In this document: positions 8,953 to 14,853 of the stretch, in pieces
Layout: the number at the start of each line of letters is the position of its first letter
Position numbering within the stretch: the first letter of the stretch is position 1
Assembly (NCBI GenBank): GCA_021158895.1
Contig: JAGGSW010000094.1
Location: 1-18,274 of the forward strand
Length of the DNA stretch: 18,274 nucleotides
Direction of reading: 5' to 3'
From: Candidatus Odinarchaeota archaeon
Lineage (GTDB): Archaea > Asgardarchaeota > Baldrarchaeia > Baldrarchaeales > DXJG01
Translations under genes and position numbers: made by a program
The notes under the pieces: generated by a model
Seen by the model: only the letters and a program-made list of their open reading frames with translations
What the model was told of the DNA's origin: nothing
The model's database searches: none

Positions 8953-8972
8953 GTTAACATTACTACTTTTGA

Positions 8973-8990
8973 CAAAAAACTTAAATAAGG
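8973..8990 (+). promoter_or_regulatory. promoter (BRE + TATA) for rps12
   Basis: CAAAAAA (8973-8979) followed by CTTAAATAA (8980-8988) has the composition of an archaeal BRE/TATA pair. Transcription would begin near 9010, giving a leader of about 50 nt before rps12. rps12 can therefore be expressed independently of the polymerase genes. Confidence 0.55.
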
Positions 8991-9061
8991 AGTGCATAAT
9001 CTAAGCTTCGCAACATTGCACACTTAAAACTTCCACAGAAAGGGTCCAGAGGTAGAATCAA

Positions 9062-9505
9062 ATGACAGGATTAAAAGCACCAAGAGGAGAATTTGCAGCT
9101 AGAAAACTAAAAATGAAAAGACAAAAATTCAGATGGAAGAGCTGGTCATATAAAAGAAGAATGCTTGGTCTAAGAGTAAAAGCAGATCCATTAGAAGGAG
9201 CTCCGCAGGCTAGAGGAATAGTGCTAGAAAAAGTTGGTATCGAAGCAAGGCAACCTCATAGCGCCATTAGAAAGTGTGTAAGGGTGCAACTAATTAAAAA
9301 CGGGAAACAGGTAACTGCATTTGTACCCGGTGATGGAGGATTACTGTTTATTGAAGAACATGATGAAGTTATCATAGAGGGAATAGGTGGAAGAAAGGGA
9401 AGAAGTTATGGTGATCTACCGGGAGTAAGATGGAAAGTAATTAAGGTTAATGGTGTATCACTAAAAGCTCTTCTAGAGGGCAAGAAGGAAAAACCATTAC
9501 GATGA
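9062..9505 (+). CDS. rps12: 30S ribosomal protein S12 (uS12)
   Basis: Small-subunit protein of the decoding centre, archaeal/eukaryotic S23 type, 147 residues. It contains a basic N-terminus, then the core ARGIVLEKVGIEARQPHSAI, RKCVRVQLIKNGKQVTAF, a GDGG loop and the DLPGVRWKV motif. The decoding-site loop, normally P-N-S-A, reads P-H-S-A with His66 in place of Asn. The ATG is preceded by AGAGGT at 9048-9053. In many archaea rps7 follows directly; here a 165-bp spacer leads to EF-1alpha instead. Confidence 0.96.
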   Translation: MTGLKAPRGEFAARKLKMKRQKFRWKSWSYKRRMLGLRVKADPLEGAPQARGIVLEKVGIEARQPHSAIRKCVRVQLIKNGKQVTAFVPGDGGLLFIEEHDEVIIEGIGGRKGRSYGDLPGVRWKVIKVNGVSLKALLEGKKEKPLR

Positions 9506-9536
9506 CCTGAATAATTTAAAGTAAGATCTAATATAT

Positions 9537-9563
9537 TTGATATTAATTGATATATTGAATATC
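9537..9563 (+). repeat. TTGATAT direct repeats and weak dyad upstream of the EF-1alpha promoter
   Basis: TTGATAT occurs at 9537-9543 and again at 9547-9553, exactly 10 bp apart, with a related TTGAATAT at 9555-9562. GATATT (9539-9544) is also an inverted match to AATATC (9558-9563). The cluster lies roughly 35-45 bp upstream of the TATA box, on one DNA face per turn. It could bind a regulator, but the region is very AT-rich and chance is possible. Confidence 0.25.
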
Positions 9564-9583
9564 GCACTAAAAGCCTCTTAGAT

Positions 9584-9596
9584 AAATTTATATAAT
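9584..9596 (+). promoter_or_regulatory. promoter (TATA box) for EF-1alpha
   Basis: AAATTTATATAA at about 9584-9595 is a strong TATA box. A start near 9617 would give a leader of about 50 nt ending in the strong ribosome-binding site AGGAGGG at 9656-9662. Confidence 0.55.
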
Positions 9597-9670
9597 TACC
9601 TAACTATTTCCCAAAAAACAATAATATTAAAAATTTAACAATAAAAACTCTCTTTAGGAGGGAAGACAAT

Positions 9671-10966
9671 ATGTCCGAAAAACCGCACCTAAACCTAGTA
9701 ATAATTGGTCACGTGGACCATGGAAAATCCACACTGATGGGGCACCTCTTATACCTTGCAGGAGCCATAGATGAAAGAACGCTCAGAAAATATGAAGAGG
9801 AAGCAAAGAAAATCGGAAAAGAGAGCTTCAAATATGCTTGGGTTCTAGACAAACTGAAGGAAGAAAGAGAAAGAGGTCTAACAATAGACCTAGCATTCTG
9901 GAAATTTGAAACCAGCAAATATTACTTCACAATAATTGATGCTCCAGGCCACAGAGACTTCATAAAAAACATGATCACTGGTGCTAGCCAAGCAGACGCA
10001 GCAGTACTTGTAGTATCAGCCAAAAAAGGAGAATTCGAAGCTGGGATAGGCCCAGGTGGCCAAACAAGAGAGCACGCCTACCTAGCGTTCACACTAGGAG
10101 TTAGCCAAATAGTTGTAGCTATTAACAAGATGGATGACCCCTCAGTAAACTGGAGCCAAGAAAGATATCAAGAGATAAGAAATGAAGTAGCCCAACTATT
10201 AAAAGAAATAGGATATAAAGTGGACAAAATACATTTCGTCCCAGTTTCTGCGTGGACGGGAGATAATCTAGTAAAGAAAAGCGATAAAATGCCATGGTAT
10301 GATGGCCCTACCCTTATGGAAGCTCTTGATCAATTTGAGGTACCACCAAAACCAATCGACAAACCCTTAAGGATCCCAATACAAGATGTTTACAGTATTA
10401 CTGGTGTCGGGACAGTTCCGGTTGGAAGAGTTGAAACCGGTGTACTAAAAGTTGGAGATACCGTTGTATTCGAACCAGCAGGTGTAAAAGGAGAAGTCAA
10501 AAGCATTGAAATGCACCATGAACCTCTTCAACAAGCCGTACCAGGTGATAACATAGGATTCAACGTCAAAGGAGTTTCCAAGAAAGACATACGCAGAGGA
10601 GATGTTGCAGGACATCCCGACAAACCACCGACAGTAGCAAAAGAATTCATCGGTCAAATAATAGTAATCTGGCATCCAACTTCCATTGCACCAGGATACA
10701 CGCCAGTACTTCATGCCCACACGGCACATGTTGCTACGCGGTTTGCCGAATTACTAACAAAGATTGACCGAAGAACTGGACAAATTGTAGAAGAAAAACC
10801 AGCATACCTAAAAAGAGGTGACGCTGCTCTAGTTAAATTTGTGCCAACAAGACCCTTTGTAATAGAAAAATATGCGGAACTTCCACAACTTGGAAGATTT
10901 GCCGTCAGGGATATGGGTAAAACAGTTGCAGTTGGCATCGTGAAGGAAATTGTGCCAGCTAAATAA
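9671..10966 (+). CDS. tuf: Translation elongation factor 1-alpha (aEF1A)
   Basis: GTPase that delivers aminoacyl-tRNA to the ribosomal A site; 431 residues, full length. The GTP-binding motifs are intact: P-loop GHVDHGKST (13-21), DAPGH (90-94) and NKMD (152-155). Domains 2 and 3 follow (PIQDVYSITGVGTVPVGRVE, then the HAHTAHVATRF segment). Residues about 120-130 carry the insert GEFEAGIGPGGQTREHA, which is shared by eukaryotes and TACK/Asgard archaea and is shorter in euryarchaea. It has its own promoter and a very strong AGGAGGG site, as expected for a highly expressed protein. rps10 follows after 30 bp. Confidence 0.98.
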   Translation: MSEKPHLNLVIIGHVDHGKSTLMGHLLYLAGAIDERTLRKYEEEAKKIGKESFKYAWVLDKLKEERERGLTIDLAFWKFETSKYYFTIIDAPGHRDFIKNMITGASQADAAVLVVSAKKGEFEAGIGPGGQTREHAYLAFTLGVSQIVVAINKMDDPSVNWSQERYQEIRNEVAQLLKEIGYKVDKIHFVPVSAWTGDNLVKKSDKMPWYDGPTLMEALDQFEVPPKPIDKPLRIPIQDVYSITGVGTVPVGRVETGVLKVGDTVVFEPAGVKGEVKSIEMHHEPLQQAVPGDNIGFNVKGVSKKDIRRGDVAGHPDKPPTVAKEFIGQIIVIWHPTSIAPGYTPVLHAHTAHVATRFAELLTKIDRRTGQIVEEKPAYLKRGDAALVKFVPTRPFVIEKYAELPQLGRFAVRDMGKTVAVGIVKEIVPAK

Positions 10967-10996
10967 CCTTTTATCTTTTTCTTCAGGTGACGTCAA

Positions 10997-11302
10997 ATGC
11001 AAAAAGCGAAAATAAGACTCACGTCAACTAACGCTCAACAAATTGAGGAGATATGTCAACAGATAAAAAACATAGCTCAAAGAACAGGGGTACATATTTC
11101 AGGACCAATACCATTACCAACTAAAAAATTAAAAGTCCCCGTACGAAAGTCGCCATGTGGCGAAGGGACCGCAACTTGGGAACATTATATATTAAAGCTA
11201 CATAAGCGGCTAGTTATTATCGATGCGGACGAACGGACATTACGTCAAATTATGAGAATAAGAATACCCCCAGAAGTGTTTGTCGAGTTAGAAGTAACGT
11301 AA
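10997..11302 (+). CDS. rps10: 30S ribosomal protein S10 (uS10)
   Basis: Small-subunit head protein, archaeal/eukaryotic S20 type, 101 residues. Diagnostic segments are KIRLTSTN at the N-terminus, the loop ISGPIPLPTKKLKVPVRKSP, then GTATWEHYILKLHKRLVII and the C-terminal IPPEVFVELEV. AGGTGA at 10985-10990 precedes the ATG. It lies 30 bp after EF-1alpha with no promoter visible between them, so the two are probably co-transcribed, as in many archaea. Confidence 0.96.
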   Translation: MQKAKIRLTSTNAQQIEEICQQIKNIAQRTGVHISGPIPLPTKKLKVPVRKSPCGEGTATWEHYILKLHKRLVIIDADERTLRQIMRIRIPPEVFVELEVT

Positions 11303-11320
11303 AAACTTAATTGCTTAGAT

Positions 11321-11379
11321 TGTAGTCTTTTTACCCAAACGTAACTACAGATACTCGATTTATCGGATTTTACCATTTT
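11321..11379 (+). terminator. candidate T-rich terminators after rps10
   Basis: Two T-runs on the coding strand (CTTTTTACC near 11327 and ATTTTTTAAC near 11374) follow rps10. Archaeal RNA polymerase terminates readily at oligo-T, so they are plausible ends for the EF-1alpha-rps10 transcript. There is no strong hairpin. The rest of 11303-11564 is AT-rich spacer in which I see no gene. Confidence 0.3.
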
Positions 11380-11587
11380 TTAACTGCTAGTAAAAAGATT
11401 CAATGTTAATTAATTATTTACATACAGATTTTTGGTGCTGTATTTCAACATTTTTATGAAAAGCACCCTTAAGGTTTAAAAACAAAAATTTCAATAAACC
11501 ATGTGAAGAAGAAAATTTACCTAGAGATAATAGTAGTGACCTATTGCGTTATATAGGATGATGCGCCGGGGTAGCCAAGTGGACTAC

Positions 11588-11605
11588 AGGTTTTATGCCG
11601 GTTAG
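11588..11605 (+). other. tRNA-Ser intron 1, in the D-loop (about 18 nt, ends approximate)
   Basis: Between the D-stem strands GCC (11574-11576) and GGC (11606-11608) lie 29 nt instead of about 11. A relaxed bulge-helix-bulge can be drawn. GACT (11582-11585) pairs with GGTT (11600-11603), including two G-U pairs, and an inner helix pairs GGT (11589-11591) with GCC (11597-11599). The predicted cuts fall near 11587/11588 and 11605/11606; a shift of one or two bases, or a cut nearer 11583 and 11601, cannot be excluded. Confidence 0.6.
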
Positions 11606-11620
11606 GGCGCGGGCCTTGAG

Positions 11621-11645
11621 TGCCATAAATGAAGAGTTCCAAGAT
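11621..11645 (+). other. tRNA-Ser intron 2, canonical position 37/38 (25 nt)
   Basis: The central helix of the bulge-helix-bulge is perfect: CTTG (11615-11618) pairs with CAAG (11640-11643). It is flanked by three-base bulges AGT (11619-11621) and ATA (11644-11646), with the anticodon stem as the outer helix. Cutting after the second base of each bulge removes 11621-11645 and yields the loop CTTGAGA. Confidence 0.8.
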
Positions 11646-11736
11646 AGCCCGTGGCCCTTACGGGCCGCGTGGGTTCAAATCCCACCCCCGGCGCCATTAT
11701 CTATCTAAAAAGAACTGAATTTTAAGGGTGATTTTG

Positions 11737-12177
11737 ATGGCAGGTGGCTTTGAGTTTCTAGAGCACACTGCAGATGTTTATATAAAAGCATGGGGAGATA
11801 CTCTGGAAGAGGCTTTTGAATGGGCAGCGGTAGCTATGTTTGAAGTTATGACGGACTTAAATAAAGTAGAGCCAACGAAGAAACACGAAATTTCTGTTAA
11901 TGCTGAGGATCTCTACGCGTTATTATATGAATGGCTTGAAGAACTACTTTTCATTTTTGGTTCACAAGGAATTGTTTTCTCTAGATTTAAGGTGCACAAG
12001 ATAATGCAGAAAGAAAATGACATATATACATTAGTTGGTGAAGCCTGGGGTGAACCCTTTAGCATTGAAAAACATGATCAAAGAACAGAAGTAAAAGCCA
12101 TAACTTACTCTTTAATGGAAATTGATAAAAGCAAGGATACGGGTCAATGGACCATTAAATTTGTGCTAGATATATAG
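11737..12177 (+). CDS. Archease (tRNA-splicing ligase activator)
   Basis: Archease is a small protein that activates the RtcB RNA ligase, which joins tRNA exons after intron removal. The 146-residue product has the family's opening FEFLEHTADVYIKAWG (metal-binding Asp13 in HTAD), the central LLYEWLEELLFIF helix and the C-terminal KHDQRTEVKAITYSLMEI motif. The frame is open from a GTG at 11728, but I choose ATG 11737, because GGTGAT at 11727-11732 acts as its ribosome-binding site and family members begin close to this point. The gene lies 40 bp after the doubly interrupted tRNA-Ser. It is convergent with the next gene, 12 bp apart. Confidence 0.92.
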   Translation: MAGGFEFLEHTADVYIKAWGDTLEEAFEWAAVAMFEVMTDLNKVEPTKKHEISVNAEDLYALLYEWLEELLFIFGSQGIVFSRFKVHKIMQKENDIYTLVGEAWGEPFSIEKHDQRTEVKAITYSLMEIDKSKDTGQWTIKFVLDI

Positions 12178-12189
12178 TTTTGCAGTAAA

Positions 12190-12663
12190 TTATCTAAATT
12201 TCAAAGTGATCTGATCTATCAACAATCTTGGTGTTACATTTCTCCCTTTTCTTAAAAGTCTGATAAATCCATTTTTCTGCAAAACAATAAGATCTTGATA
12301 AACATTCTTAATGTTCCTATTTAGATAACGCGCAAGGCTGGATATAGATTCAAATTCTTCTCTTCCCAAAACTATCAATATTTTTAGCCTTTCCTTTGTT
12401 AATATCTTTTTTAAAGAATCTATATCTTTCTCTTTAATTTCCTCCAGTACGTAATCCAGTTCTTCTCCTTCTTCGTATGCTTTATATGCATGTAACAATC
12501 TTCTCCACTCCAAATACTCTAACGCTTCATTAAGCGTTGCCATTCCTTTACCTATTCTTTGCCCAAGGTTCTCTATATTTCCATATTTTAATTCGTAGAT
12601 TCGTATTTTTGCAAGAACTTCATCAGGTTCCAGCCTCCTGAGAAAAACTACATTTATTTTCAT
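12190..12663 (-). CDS. Winged helix-turn-helix DNA-binding protein (HVO_A0114/antitoxin-like)
   Basis: A 157-residue putative regulator. Residues about 88-157 form a winged HTH: LTKERLKILIVLG, then SISSLARYLNRNIKNVYQDL (helix and recognition helix), then LQKNGFIRLLRKG as the wing. This resembles the HVO_A0114-type family, whose members are often annotated as antitoxin-like. The N-terminal 87 residues are helical and charged (YELKYGNI..., EWRRLLHAYKAYEEGEELD) and may form a dimerisation or ligand region; I do not recognise that part with confidence. The ATG is supported by GGTGAT at 12668-12673 (minus strand). No toxin gene is adjacent. It is the only complete leftward gene here and shares a dyad-containing promoter region with the next gene. 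Confidence 0.8.
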   Translation of the reverse strand: MKINVVFLRRLEPDEVLAKIRIYELKYGNIENLGQRIGKGMATLNEALEYLEWRRLLHAYKAYEEGEELDYVLEEIKEKDIDSLKKILTKERLKILIVLGREEFESISSLARYLNRNIKNVYQDLIVLQKNGFIRLLRKGRNVTPRLLIDQITLKFR

Positions 12664-12711
12664 CTAAATCACCAAGGAATTTGTATGCATTTTTAATTTA
12701 CACACTTTAGA

Positions 12712-12751
12712 GAACTTAAGATGCACGTTTTAAAACATAACCGTTAAGTTC
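12712..12751. promoter_or_regulatory. nested dyad-symmetric operator in the divergent promoter region
   Basis: GAACTTAA (12712-12719) and TTAAGTTC (12744-12751) are exact inverted copies. Midway lies a perfect 10-bp palindrome GTTTTAAAAC (12727-12736). Both structures share the same axis, between 12731 and 12732. The central TTTTAAAA is at a TATA-like position for the rightward gene and possibly for the leftward HTH gene. This is what an autoregulated, dimer-bound operator/promoter would look like. Confidence 0.55.
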
Positions 12752-12789
12752 AAAAATGTTTTATCTGTCTATTTGAGAGGTGTTTTACA

Positions 12790-13677
12790 TTGAAATACTC
12801 ACCAAAGATAAAACCCTTTATTTCTATCTTCATACCAGCTTCTATCCTTGATGAGGTACCAGATCCTAAACAGAAGGCTATTAAAATCGGAATGATAGGT
12901 AGAGCTGCGGCTATTTTTCGAGTTGAAGAAATAGTTATATATCCCGATAAAATTGGAAAAAATTACGAAGAAAAATCAGAGTATATAGAAAATATGCTAA
13001 GATACCTGGAAACACCGCAATACCTTAGAAAAAGGCTGTTCAAACTTTCCAAAGAATTTAGGTATGTGGGCTTATTGCCACCCCTTGCTACACCTCACCA
13101 CCCCCTCAAAAAGAAATTTGATGAATTAAGGAACGGAGAGATAAGAGAAGGCTTTGTGGTTAAAACCCTAAAAGGGAAAGCGCTTGTCGATGTGGGTACC
13201 GAAAAACTACTTCCAGTCGTTTTAAAAAACACAAAGATCTCAAAGGGAGAGAGAGTTACAATAAAAATCATTAAAAAGAATAAAAGGACATTAGGGGTGC
13301 CTGTTTCAAAAAATGAAATAAACATCTACTGGGGATTTAAAATAACAACAGCAAAGGAACCACTTGGGACATTTTTCAAAAAGTTTCACTATGATTTAGT
13401 AATTGCTACGTCGCGTTACGGGAAACTAATAACGGATATTTATGAAAGTATTATTAGTGATCTTGCTCGTGTAGATACGGTTGCATTGCTTTTTGGTTCT
13501 CCTCGAGAAGGTCTACATGAAATTTTGAAAAGAGAATCAAAGAAACTTTCTGACATAGCAGATTACATTGTTAATATGATTCCAGGGCAAGGTGTGCGAA
13601 CTGTGAGAACTGAAGAAGCCATATATGCATCTCTAACTATCATAAATTTTCTGCAATTTTTATGTTTTAAAAAATAA
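12790..13677 (+). CDS. SPOUT-superfamily RNA methyltransferase (DUF171/Methyltrn_RNA_3)
   Basis: Predicted S-adenosylmethionine-dependent RNA methyltransferase, 295 residues. Family features are the N-terminal IKIGMIGRAAAIFRVEEIVI, the LLPPLATPHHPL segment (about 95-106), an inserted OB-fold-like beta region (about 118-165), LLFGSPREG (about 243-251) and the C-terminal trefoil-knot motif NMIPGQGVRTVRTEEA (about 262-277). The eukaryotic relative is SPOUT1/C9orf114; the target base is not evident from sequence. The start is TTG at 12790, supported by GAGAGGTG at 12775-12782. A gene of this family commonly precedes rpl3 in archaea, which suggests a ribosome-related role. Confidence 0.88.
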   Translation: MKYSPKIKPFISIFIPASILDEVPDPKQKAIKIGMIGRAAAIFRVEEIVIYPDKIGKNYEEKSEYIENMLRYLETPQYLRKRLFKLSKEFRYVGLLPPLATPHHPLKKKFDELRNGEIREGFVVKTLKGKALVDVGTEKLLPVVLKNTKISKGERVTIKIIKKNKRTLGVPVSKNEINIYWGFKITTAKEPLGTFFKKFHYDLVIATSRYGKLITDIYESIISDLARVDTVALLFGSPREGLHEILKRESKKLSDIADYIVNMIPGQGVRTVRTEEAIYASLTIINFLQFLCFKK

Positions 13678-13723
13678 GAAATGTGGCAGGTTCAGCGATA
13701 AAATTTTATTTAGTCATGAAGGG

Positions 13724-13737
13724 GAAAAATTTAAATG
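13724..13737 (+). promoter_or_regulatory. probable promoter of rpl3-rpl4-rpl23-rpl2
   Basis: GAAAAATTTAAATG contains an archaeal-type BRE/TATA. Its predicted start is near 13758. A second AT-rich palindromic candidate, TAAAATTTTA, is at 13699-13708, with a predicted start near 13730. Confidence 0.45.
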
Positions 13738-13745
13738 TCATGCTA

Positions 13746-13797
13746 AGGTGAGATAGGTAGTCTTTTAAGTCTTCAAGATAATTTCATTATCTCACCT
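13746..13797 (+). promoter_or_regulatory. 10-bp inverted repeat in the rpl3 promoter/leader
   Basis: AGGTGAGATA (13746-13755) and TATCTCACCT (13788-13797) are perfect inverted copies separated by 32 nt. The spacer holds two AGTCTT copies (13759-13764, 13768-13773) and an AAGA that could pair with either. If transcription starts at the upstream candidate promoter, the repeat forms an RNA stem in the leader. If it starts near 13758, the left arm lies between TATA and start, as a repressor site would. Confidence 0.5.
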
Positions 13798-13825
13798 AGA
13801 ATTTAATGTTAAAGGAGGATGCAGC

Positions 13826-14839
13826 ATGGGTCATCGAAAGAAGCATGCACCAAAAAGAGGGTCACTGGCATACTTACCACGTAAAAGAGCAGCAAGACCA
13901 ATCGGTAGAATTCGTCATTGGCCCGAATATTTAGAGGAACCAACAATCTTAGGTTTCGCTGGATATAAGGCAGGAATGACGCATGTGGTTATCATAGAGA
14001 ATGACCCCAATAGTCCATTTTACGGACACGAAATAGTAAAGCCCGTAACGGTAATCGATGCTCCTCCACTCGTGGCGTGCGCAATTAGAGCTTATGAACA
14101 AACCCCATATGGCCTCAGATCTATAGGGGAAGCCTGGTCAAACAATCTAAACAAGGATCTTAGCCGAGTATTCCCTATACCGAAGAATCACGATACAGAC
14201 AAATCATTAAAGAAATTAGAGGATGAATTAGATAGAATAGATGAATTAAGACTTATAGTTCACACCCAGCCAAGAATGGCATCAGGAGTACCGAAAAAGA
14301 AACCTGATATCATGGAATATAAAATAGGTGGAGGAACAATCGAAGAACAGTTTGAATACGCAAAAAATGTATTAGGAAACGAGATAAGAGTTAAAGATGT
14401 TCTCAAAGAAGGAAGTTTTGTTGATGTTGTGGCTATTACTAAGGGGAAGGGATTCCAGGGTGTTATAGCAAGATGGGGAGTCCGAAGAAAACAACATAAG
14501 TCGAGAAAAACTGTCAGAGAAGTAGCAGCAATAGGCGCATGGCACCCCGCAAGGGTCCGTTATACCGTGCCACGAGCTGGTCAAATGGGCTATCATCAAA
14601 GAACGGAATATAATAAATTAGTACTAAAAATAGGAGAAAATGGTCAAGAAATTACTCCGATAGGAGGTTTTCCTCACTATGGCATTGTACGAGGCGATTA
14701 CGTAGTACTCTTAGGATCTTGCCTAGGAACCGTAAAACGTCTAGTCAGGCTTCGGTATGCAATTAGACCACCCAAAGAGACCATCAAGGAACCTTCACAG
14801 ATAGTGTATATTAGCACTTCTTCCAAACAGGGCAAATGA
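13826..14839 (+). CDS. rpl3: 50S ribosomal protein L3 (uL3)
   Basis: Large-subunit core protein reaching toward the peptidyl-transferase centre, archaeal/eukaryotic type, 337 residues. The N-terminus is GHRKKHAPKRGSLAYLPRKR. Further landmarks are FAGYKAGMTH (about 50), ITKGKGFQGVIARWGVRRK, and HPARVRYTVPRAGQMGYHQR, the extended loop that enters the rRNA core. AAGGAGGA at 13812-13819 precedes the ATG. The stop overlaps an in-frame ATG of rpl4 by 4 bp, although the true rpl4 start is probably slightly downstream. It is first in a four-gene ribosomal operon. Confidence 0.97.
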   Translation: MGHRKKHAPKRGSLAYLPRKRAARPIGRIRHWPEYLEEPTILGFAGYKAGMTHVVIIENDPNSPFYGHEIVKPVTVIDAPPLVACAIRAYEQTPYGLRSIGEAWSNNLNKDLSRVFPIPKNHDTDKSLKKLEDELDRIDELRLIVHTQPRMASGVPKKKPDIMEYKIGGGTIEEQFEYAKNVLGNEIRVKDVLKEGSFVDVVAITKGKGFQGVIARWGVRRKQHKSRKTVREVAAIGAWHPARVRYTVPRAGQMGYHQRTEYNKLVLKIGENGQEITPIGGFPHYGIVRGDYVVLLGSCLGTVKRLVRLRYAIRPPKETIKEPSQIVYISTSSKQGK

Positions 14840-14853
14840 TAGGAGGAGGAAAG

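Larger units (their letters stand above)
11565..11696 (+). tRNA. tRNA-Ser(UGA) interrupted by two introns; CCA encoded
   Basis: The acceptor stem pairs GCCGGGG (11565-11571) with CCCCGGC (11686-11692), followed by G11693 and encoded CCA (11694-11696). The T-arm is GTGGG-TTCAAAT-CCCAC. A long variable arm (GGCCC/GGGCC, 11653-11666) marks a class II tRNA. The anticodon stem pairs CGGGC (11610-11614) with GCCCG (11647-11651), and the anticodon TGA is at 11617-11619. The gene is 132 bp; removing 25 nt from the anticodon loop and about 18 nt from the D-loop leaves 89 nt with CCA, normal for tRNA-Ser. Confidence 0.92.

Noticed and set aside
10445..10729. 94-codon antisense frame in EF-1alpha
   Set aside because: Cysteine- and tryptophan-rich translation with no initiation signals; a shadow of the elongation-factor gene.
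11303..11564. Possible small RNA or C/D-box RNA in the spacer before tRNA-Ser
   Set aside because: Only a partial box-C-like GATGAT near the tRNA was seen, with no matching D box or guide layout; nothing supportable.
14836..14853. Upstream ATG giving rpl4 six extra residues and a 4-bp overlap with rpl3
   Set aside because: The strong AGGAGGAGG site lies inside those codons and serves ATG 14854, which also matches the usual L4 N-terminus.
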